A DNA stretch of 64,000 nucleotides from Closterium sp. Naga37s-1 (lineage: Eukaryota; Streptophyta; Zygnematophyceae; Desmidiales; Closteriaceae). Numbering within the stretch: the stretch's first letter is position 1; every line of letters starts with the position of its first letter. Position numbers and translations under genes: made by a program. Location: NCBI GenBank assembly GCA_947471745.1, contig CANJKZ010000770.1, positions 496,001 to 560,000 of the forward strand. Direction: 5' to 3'. Under the pieces are notes generated by a model. That model ran no database searches, was not told the DNA's origin, and saw only the letters and a list, made by a program, of their open reading frames with translations. Positions 57,091-64,000 of the stretch are shown in pieces.

Positions 57091-59094
57091 TCGTGGTTCT
57101 TGCCTGGAAATATGTCTTGCAGAAGGTTGGCTATATGTGCAGTTTCACACCATACGTGGAGAATGGCTCGAGAGAAGCAGTGCATGGGAGAGATGCCCGA
57201 CCATGCCACCACCTGCACACCTCACAACCAGCACAATTGCATCAGCTTCAAGAGACGAGGAGTACACGCAAAAGTTGCAGACAAGGTGCCAACAAATAGA
57301 GAAAATGGCAGTTTTAAAAACACAAGCCTTATCACTTATCACTTACCAGCCCGTGCAGCTTCTTCCTGAGCAGGGCACGAGCGCGGTGGCAGTCGAAGAG
57401 AGCAGGGTCAGGGTACATCATGGCTCGAGTGACGGACACTCCAAAGCGCTGCCCAAACAAGCTGCAGATGTAATCCACCTTCTTCCAGTTGCTGTCGCAG
57501 TACTTGATCTGCCATGAAATCAAACCAGCAGATTGTTTGTATCGGTTTTGGAAGCGAGACAGAGAGTGAAAAGCAGGAGCAGGTGCACAGAATATGTGTT
57601 TCTTACCTCCATTTCTGAAATTATGTCAGTTGCGCCGAAGTGTCGCACGAAATACTCCACGGAAAGTGACTGCAGAGGAGGAGAATAGGCGAAAGAGGGT
57701 GGTACTGTTATTAACTAGAAAACAAAGCACGAGACAGCGAGTGATGCACATGAGATTGCAAGGAAAGACTCACCTCAGAAATAACGGAAGCGCCGCCCGC
57801 ATTAGGTGAGGAGGCGACCCGGGCGGCATGTTCTGACAGAGAGAAGTGCAGGAACGGCGCTCGGGCTTCAAACTCGGACACAAATACACGCACGGCATAG
57901 CACCCTTCGGGTCCCTCTTCTCTGTGCGTGTCAGAAGTGCAGCCATCCTGCTGTCCCCGCTGTTCCTGCTGCTCAGCAGCAGATGCTTCAGTTACAATCA
58001 CACCCTCATCATCAACGGCATTGCCTGGAATCTCCAGATTAGATTCCTTGCTCAAATCGAGGTCGGAGATCTCATCCTCTGATAAAGTCAGTGTCTCGCT
58101 GCCGACGATGTTCGTAACCGAGTGCCCGAAGAGCCACCATAAACCAAGAGAATCAACGGCCAGTATCCAATCCTCTTCTGCTGCTGCATCATCCGCCGCA
58201 ATCGTCGCCCAGAAATCTCTGCTGCAGGTCTCGTCCACGTCAGCGCAGTCCGCCGCTTGCCACGTGTGCAGGGAGGCTACAGCCGTGGCAGCAGCATCTG
58301 TAGCGCGCCTGAGGGCCTCCCAGAGGGCGACGCCAGCGGACGGCGCCACGGCACGAATGATGAAGTCAGCATGTGATGCTGCTGCGGCTGTAGCAGCAGT
58401 GGCGGCTGTAGCAAGAGGGGCGGATGTAGCTCCAGCGCCGGTTGTGGCACCAGAGGCGGATGTAGCGTCTGCTTCCCTTGTGCATGAGGAGGTTGGCACA
58501 TCTGTAGCGTGCGAGCTGGATTGGGAAGTAGCTTCTCCTGGGAGAGTGCCGCGAAGGGGAGACGCTACAGCCGCCGCTACAGCCGATACAGCAGGGGCGT
58601 GAGCTCGAACACCCGCTCCAGGTGCAGCGCTTCGAAGGATTTGATTCTCCTCCACTTCGCGGGTTTGATTCGGGATTTGATTCTCCACCAGCTGGGTCGG
58701 ATTCCGAGGCTGGGCCGCCTCCCAGATCATCGGACGCACCGCTCGGCTCCACGTCGGCCCCGTCGCTACTGCCGCAACCGCCGCTTCCGTCACACTCAAT
58801 ATTGTCACATCCAGAGTTGATTGTATGTGCGCCTGTCTCCCCTCCGCCGTTTCCGCCGCGTTCCTCGCGTGATTCGTGATGCTTTCGGAGGCTGGAGTCA
58901 CTGGGGCCGCCAATAACCCGATTCTTCCGCCGCCATTCGCGCCGCGTCTGCCGCTCTGTCCCCTCTCCCGTGTGGATTGAGGAGGATCCAGTCTGGCCGG
59001 CAGTTGCGGCGCTTCGTATCCGTCTCACACGGCGGAGGTTGCTGGGAGAACGAGTGGCGTCGCATGAACGACCGAGGCGCTGTTGAAGAGCCAT
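56782..59094 (-). CDS. Unrecognised protein, tandem paralogue A
   Basis: Exons 59094-57774, 57669-57607, 57508-57347, 57212-57104 and 56987-56782 join in phase, apart from exon 1, which has two overlapping open frames (from ATG 59094 and ATG 58913) and probably hides an intron near 58400-58620. The conserved core is RVASSPNAGGASVISE; SLSVEYFVRHFGATDIISEM; YCDSNWKKVDYICSLFGQRF-GVSVTRAMMYPDP; RALLRKKLHGL; VVAWSGISPMHCFSRAILHV-WCETAHIANLL; LDMQEDVLMVLTVAEGHQGW-PIFYESLY. Exon 4 ends CCAG|GCAAGA, a GC donor. No signal peptide or membrane segment seen. The alternation of E, KKVDYI and GVSVTRA is vaguely like a PD-(D/E)XK nuclease fold, but this is speculation. Tandem with paralogue B, same strand, about 590 bp apart. 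Confidence 0.65.
57060..57088 (+). repeat. Poly-A tract, 29 bp (poly-T on the gene strand)
   Basis: Lies in the intron between exons 4 and 5 of paralogue A, 16 bp beyond the GC donor. Confidence 0.95.
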
Positions 59095-60881
59095 GGCTTC
59101 CGGCGTTTCGGTGTGAATGCGGCTCGATTTCTAAGAGGAGGCGAAAAAAACAGCTACGTGTAACTAAGAAGCTGGTGAGAAATAAGACTTGGAAAATGTG
59201 TATCGTTCTGACCTTACATGCTGGCAGGAGTCAACGAGTGACACACTGATGCTCAGTACCCACGTGTTAGTAGCCTTTTATAACATGGCCGACGCGCGGC
59301 TCCTGCTACTACTATGCTAGTATCAGCACTATTCCCTGGAAATGTTTCCAGCCATGGTTTTGCTCCTGAAATTCACGACAGTCCGAAACTTTGCACGAAA
59401 GTTCCGTTCCGCGATTTCCCGGCTATCTGACGAGGTGTTTCTGGGTTACTTTGTTTTCGTTGACGTGGATGTTGTATGCATTGACTCAGCAAGGACCTGG
59501 GGGACTCACTTGGTGGGTGGCTTGGGTTACACGCGAAAACGAAGATTTGTAATTGGTCGCAGTCGTTACGGGGTTTACGCAAGCAGGGTTTTCTGAACGT
59601 GCTCCGCTGTAAGAGTTTTCGGCATTTGACAGTTGTAGGGTTTGAGAGATGCAGATTCAATTGATTAGTTTAGAAAGCATTTACACGCCCAGCTGCTCGC
59701 TGCGTTTGTGTCACTTGCCGGCTTTGGCGAAAGTGGCGAACAGGTGCGGATGAAGTGACTCCACTCCACCTCGACCTAGTTGTGGGCGGCACAGAGACTC
59801 AGGCCTTTATATTCGGTACAGAACATTGGAGTACGGTCAAGAGCAGTAGTCAGTCTTGTTGAACTGAAATGTAGTGAGGTTGTTGAGTTCCACTGGCGCT
59901 GGTTGGAGATTGGTGGTTTATTTGAAGACACTCCTGCGAAACATTTCAGAAACGCACTGAACCCACTCGAACCCTGTTTTGGATTTAACAACGCTTCACA
60001 ACCTTCCATTTTTCTCGCATCAGGGAAAGTACACCCTAGCATCAGTTTACTGTACATCAGCCATTTTACGACTGGTCGTACTTACCACCACCACCACGTT
60101 CTGGTTCATGCACTTCGTCCTTTCCCTACATAGAAACCCCATTTTCCATTACGAACGCGAGACTCGTCTGAATCGTTTCGCACGTCCAGAGCTATCAGCC
60201 TCTCGCGTAGTCTGTGTAGCGATTACACATACTAGTCACCCCGAGTTTGGTAAGCTGAGGGTTCCCTCGGAGCGCTCTCTTTCCGCTCCTGCATTCGTAC
60301 CCTCTTATTATCGTGAAACACATTGCCGACAGGGCTTGGAGCCTTTGGCGCTGCTCCCTACCAGCAGGAGTTCCCTACCATTATTCCCAATGGCCCTTCC
60401 GTTACCATCACAACCTCCAGGCGGCGTGGCTGAATAGGTAAAAATCGTCGCTTGTGAGTCCTCTTAGGGAATTCTCGAGCACCGCGTTCGTGTATGTGAC
60501 CGCATAGGCCCGCATCGTGGGCTAAGCGAGCCCTCCTGTTCGACGACTCTGGTAACCTGTTTCGCATTCTAATTGGTTCGCCAACTGATGGGCCGACGTA
60601 GTTCATGGGTCCGCATAATCATGGGTCTCCTACGGCATCACGGAGTTCGCTCTCAACGCCGACTGATCATGCTCCGTGTTCAAATGCCGTGTCATTAGTT
60701 GTCGTTTCGATAATCTACAAACGGAAGCCCTTTTAACGAACCAGCCGCGTCTTCTATCCGTCAACAGCTCGAACATTTCTGCCCTCCTTGTTCGTTAGGA
60801 GCAAGAGCAGCAGCAACAGACACAGAAGGAGCAGCGGCAGCGGCAGCGGCGGCGGGGTCGGCGGTTTGACCTAACAGGGGA
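59095..60881. other. Intergenic, no gene supported
   Basis: Divergent promoter region between paralogue A (-) and the kinase (+). Several short frames (59342-60606) have no recognisable motif. Confidence 0.5.
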
Positions 60882-63800
60882 ATGGGAGGGTGCTTATCGG
60901 TGGAGGTGATTGCAGAGAGCGCGCCCAGTTCGCCCTTCGGTAACGTCACATCCACCACGCCCAGATCCCGCGCTCATTCCGTCGTTTCCACCCCTGGTGG
61001 TAACCAGCGTTACGCGACAGGGTTTTCGCCACGAACGCCGAGGGAAGCTGGGGATGGGAGCGAGGCGGAGGGTAACGGAGCAGGGGGCGGAGGGGTGGCG
61101 GGTGGAGGGGGGAAGTTTAGAAGGGGCGCGGGGAGGGGGAAAAGGGTGGGGAGCGGAGTTGGCGGAGCGAAGGCCGTGTCTAGCGGCGGGGGGAGAGGGG
61201 GCGGAGGGGAGGGAGGGGAAGGAGGGTGGGGACGGGGAGCGGAGAGGCAAGGGGGGGCGGTAGGGAGGGGGAATGGGAGAGGGGGAGGAGGGGACGGGTA
61301 CGGCGGAGGTGGCAACTTGGCAGCACCGCAGAGCGTGCCTGTGGAGCAAACAGCTGGTGTCCCATCGGTAGGGAGAGAGGGACTATGGCTGGCGTGTTGC
61401 TCTCCTCTGGAGACTTTTGAGTCGACTCAAAAGTCACCTAATGGCTGGCTTGTTGTTCCCTCTGAAGTGTGCTTTACCTTGACTGAAGCACACCAGGGTG
61501 CTGCGCAGGCGGTGGCTTGGCAGCACAGCACTGCAGAGCGAGCCTGTGGAGCAAGCAGATGGTGTTGCATCAGGTAGGGAGGGGCTACTGGCTTTTGAGG
61601 CGCCTCAAAACGTGACAGCACAGCAGCGCAGAGCGTGCCTGTGGAGCAGCAAGCAGGTGGTGTCCCATCAGGTAGGTAGGGAGTAATGGCTGCTCTGCTC
61701 CCTCCCCGCCCCCCTCGGTGTGCTCCGATCGACTCTAAACACACGTGGGTACCGTATGGCGGGGCGGGCAGCTTGGCAGCACCGCAGCGCGTGACTGTGG
61801 AGCAAGCAGATGGTGTCCCATCAGGTAGGGAGAGGCTAATGGCTGCTCTGCTCCCTCCCCCGTCCCCCTTGGTGTGCTCTGATCGGCTCTAAACACACCT
61901 GGGTATGGGGGAGGTGGCAACTTGGCAGCACCGCAGCGCGTGTCTGTAGGGCACGCAGGTGGTGTTGCAACAGCTAGGAGGGCTGCTCTGCCTGCCCCCA
62001 CCTTTCCAGTTTTGAGAGTTCCCAACATTTGAGACGTCTCAAAACCAGAGCGTGACTGGCGAGCACGCAGGTGGTGTTGCAACAGCTAGGAGGGCTGCTC
62101 TGCCTGCCCCCACCTTTCCACCCTTCCCACCCACGTGCCCATCACCCCTCTCCTCTTCCCCTCCCCCCACGCTCCCCTTGTTTTTCCTTTCTCTCTTCCC
62201 CCACCATTTTCCCTCCCTCAACCCCCATTCCCCTCCGGCCCCCAACACCGCCCCTTTTTCGACGTTGGTCTGTCACAGTCCCTCCCCGCAGGCTGAGATT
62301 AGTTGGTTTCGATCCGCAGCAAGCCTACTAAGAGCGAACTAATTCTACGTTGCTCTGGCACAATCCCCTTCCCCTCCCATCCCCAACACCGCCCTTTTTC
62401 GACGTTGGTCTGTCTGGCACAGTTCCTCCCCGCAGGCTTCGAATGGACCAGCCATTTTGTTGCAGATGCAATTTGAGAAATCTCAAAAAAGACCATCAAT
62501 CCCCCTTCCCCTCTCGTCACCCCCTCCCCTTTTTTCAACGTGTTCTGCTGCACAATCCCCCAGGCTTTGGACCAACCACCCCTGAACTCACTTCCTTCCA
62601 CCAACTCTTTCCCACCCAGGTGTCTCAAACACACTCCACCCCTTCTATACTTTCCCCCGTCCCCTCCCCCCTCCCCTCCCCCCTCCCCTGCCCATCCCCA
62701 CCCTGCCCCTTCCCACCACCTGCCCCCCAGCGTGGTTTCGCACAGAAACCCTAATTTAGAACCATTCCCAGCTCGTCACTATCCTCTTGTTCCAACTCCC
62801 CTCCCCTGTTAAGGTGCGTTTTGAGTCGACGTTTTTGTAGTCGACTCAAAACCCTTATTCAAAACCCTTATTCAAAACCATTCCCCTCTTCTCAGTATCC
62901 TCTTGTCCCACCTCCCCTTCTAAGACGCCTTAACTAGCTATCCTTTTCTCCTCCCCTGCCGCCTTGCTTTCCCCCTCTTCCTTCTCTTCCCCCTCTTCCC
63001 CCTCTTCCCCCTCTTCCCCTTCTTCCCCCTCTTCCCCCTCTTCCCCCTCTTCCCCCCCTTCCCCCCCTGTCTCCCAACGTCAACCCCCCTGTCCCCACAG
63101 GGAACCCAAGGCCAGAACCACCCACCTCAGATGCCACCTTCACCAACTCAGCCGACCTTTTCCGCCGCCCAGCCAACAACGTCCTCCGAGCCCAGGGACG
63201 GAGATTCAAACCAATGTGTGCCCCCACAGTCACAGGGAACCCGGGATTCAAACAAACCGCCTCAGATACCACCTCCACCAACTCTGCTGCCCTTTCCCCC
63301 CCTCGACCCCCCAACCTTAACTCCCCCAGATGCCACCTCCACCAACTCTGCCGGCCTTTCCGCCACCCAGTCGACGTCCTCCGATCCCAAGGACGGGCGG
63401 GGCACCGCCCGCAAGTTCCGGCTGCACGAGCTGCGGGCGGCGACGTCGTCTTTTAGCAAGAAGGCGGTGCTGGGGCGGGGCAGCTTCGGGGAGGTGTATC
63501 TGGGGAAGCTGGGCGGGAAGGAGAGCAAGGAGGTGGTGGAAGTGGCGGTGAAAAAACTGAATCCGGAGAGCTCACAAGGGCTGGACGAATGGTTGGTGAG
63601 TGAATGGGGGTTGTTTTTGACGCCTGGATAATAACTGCAGGGAAGCTGGGCGGGAAGGAGAGCAAGGAGGTGGTGTAAGTGGCGGTGAAATAGCTGAATC
63701 CGGAGAGTTCTCAGGGGCTGGACGAATGGCTGGTGAGCGGGGAGAGAAGGTGTGTGATGGGAATGCATGGTGAGTTAGTGAGGGGAATAGGGTGTATTTG

Positions 63801-64000
63801 AGGAAGCTGGGGGGAAAGGAGAGCAAGGAGGTGGTGGAAGTGGCGGTGAAAAAACTCAACCCAGAAAGTTCACAGGGGCTGGACGAATGGCTGGTCAGTG
63901 GGATGGGATGGGATTGGATTAGGGGGGGCCCTATGGGGCATGGCAGCTTTGGGAGGAGTATCTGGGGAAGGAGAGCAAGGAGGTGGTGGAAGTGGCGGTG
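60882..64000 (+). CDS. Receptor-like cytoplasmic kinase, 5' part (runs off window)
   Basis: A Ser/Thr kinase of the RLCK-VII/PBL type, acting at the plasma membrane in signalling (family knowledge). Exon 1 (60882-61367) starts MGGCLSVEV: Gly2 for N-myristoylation and Cys4 for palmitoylation. A Ser/Pro then Gly-rich linker follows, ending at donor TCG|GTAGGG. The next exon (63101-63595) follows TGTCCCCACAG in the same phase. It encodes a Pro/Thr-rich linker with two similar halves, then RKFRLHELRAATSSFSKKAV, the Gly loop LGRGSFGEVYLG, VAVKKLNPES with the catalytic Lys, and GLDEWL at donor TTG|GTGAGT. The C-lobe exons are beyond the window. Intermediate small exons in 61368-63100 cannot be excluded. 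Part of the N-lobe exon is repeated downstream. Confidence 0.82.
61412..61435. repeat. Perfect 24-bp palindrome, TTTTGAG-TCGA-CTCAAAA core
   Basis: Perfect inverted repeat: the 18-bp core plus GAC/GTC at the ends. It lies between copies 1 and 2 of the kinase exon-1 unit. Confidence 0.9.
61593..61610. repeat. Perfect 18-bp palindrome TTTTGAG-GCGC-CTCAAAA
   Basis: Same arms as at 61412 but a different self-complementary centre. Lies between exon-unit copies 2 and 3. Confidence 0.9.
62005..62043. repeat. Palindrome TTTGAG-ACGT-CTCAAA beside a decayed copy
   Basis: Perfect 16-bp inverted repeat at 62028-62043 between exon-unit copies 5 and 6. A decayed copy (TTTTGAGAGTTCCCAACA) lies immediately upstream at about 62009-62026. 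Confidence 0.85.
62472..62487. repeat. TTTGAG-AAAT-CTCAAA, arms conserved
   Basis: Arms match the palindrome family; the centre is no longer self-complementary. Confidence 0.75.
62819..62851. repeat. Split palindrome, 12-bp arms with 9-bp spacer
   Basis: TTTTGAGTCGAC and GTCGACTCAAAA separated by GTTTTTGTA. Looks like a TCGA-centred copy in which the centre was expanded. Confidence 0.85.
62975..63065 (+). repeat. (CTTCCCC)n pyrimidine array before the kinase exon acceptor
   Basis: About 12 units of TCTTCCCCC or TCTTCCCCT, ending some 35 bp before the acceptor at 63100. Confidence 0.9.
63637..64000 (+). repeat. Three partial copies of the kinase N-lobe exon
   Basis: The copy at 63637-63731 has two in-frame stops (GTGTAA, AAATAG). 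The copy at about 63800-63892 is open (KKLNPESSQGLDEWL) but has the donor GTCAGT. The copy from about 63930 is cut by the window end. All repeat the GKLGGKESKEVVEVAVKK stretch. Confidence 0.88.

Larger units (their letters stand above)
61309..62095 (+). repeat. Six copies of the end of kinase exon 1 with its donor
   Basis: Copies at about 61309-61372 (genuine), 61505-61580, 61613-61678, 61755-61830, 61905-61980 and 62043-62095 of a unit resembling GGCAACTTGGCAGCACCGCA...GTGTCCCATC(A)GGTAGGGAG. Several keep an open frame (LAAPQRVTVEQADGVPS) and a GT donor. Confidence 0.85.

Noticed and set aside
60410-60460. Possible tRNA near GGCGGCGTGGCTGAATAGG
   Set aside because: The segment resembles a D-arm, but no matching acceptor stem, anticodon stem or T-loop (GGTTCRANYCC) follows at the right distance.
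60894-61349. Pro/Ser-rich frames on the - strand opposite kinase exon 1
   Set aside because: Shadow of the Gly-rich linker; the + frame with the MGGC start and splice consistency is preferred.
1-64000. A bacterial-style defence or biosynthetic gene cluster
   Set aside because: Spliced genes, plant-type families and LTR retrotransposons throughout; no operons or prokaryotic signals.

Overview
The window looks like nuclear DNA of a plant-lineage eukaryote, most likely a streptophyte (charophyte) alga, possibly Closterium-like; the organism call is inference. Reasons: spliced genes with GT-AG and some GC-AG introns, a plant-type pectin acetylesterase, a receptor-like cytoplasmic kinase with an acylation motif, very GC-rich low-complexity tracts, and dense Ty1/copia and Ty3/gypsy LTR retrotransposons. 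No rRNA, tRNA, CRISPR or bacterial features were seen.

Layout. 1-2.3 kb: the 3' part of the splicing factor gene SF3B6 (p14), with many partial copies of its last two exons. 5.66-17.9 kb: a pectin acetylesterase gene on the + strand. Its intron 6 holds a full-length Copia element (7864-16017, perfect target-site duplication, TSD), so the gene's exons lie on both sides of the element. 18.4-25.3 kb: an older decayed Copia element, inserted beside displaced SF3B6 exon fragments. 25.5-26.1 kb (-): a short NYN-domain gene or pseudogene. 27.3-32.0 kb (-): a histidine phosphatase (phosphoglycerate mutase-like) gene. 33.4-54.2 kb: a retrotransposon nest. A Ty3/gypsy element with TSD GCACC contains a second Copia lineage (Copia4). 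Copia4 is itself invaded by a nearly intact Copia (38533-45898) and by a very young non-autonomous element (47411-49542) that splits its protease motif. 54.4-59.1 kb (-): two tandem paralogues of an unrecognised gene with five matching exons. 60.9 kb to the end (+): the 5' part of a receptor-like cytoplasmic kinase.

Two patterns cross gene boundaries. First, four unrelated genes (SF3B6, pectin acetylesterase, histidine phosphatase, kinase) all carry tandem partial copies of single exons with flanking intron, often with usable splice sites (here called exon echoes). Second, a palindrome family TTTTGAG-N4-CTCAAAA, with a self-complementary but variable centre, recurs in non-transposon DNA. Several copies sit at or between the ends of exon echoes. 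I regard these two, and their possible link, as the most interesting content.

Four Copia-type elements (7864-16017, 18453-25346, 38533-45898, 47411-49542) form one lineage. They have short related LTRs (124-216 bp), a tRNA-iMet-type primer site, a 0.5-1.9 kb GC-rich low-complexity leader before gag, and the same hairpin at the polypurine tract. All coordinates and splice sites were read by eye; no alignment or database search was run.
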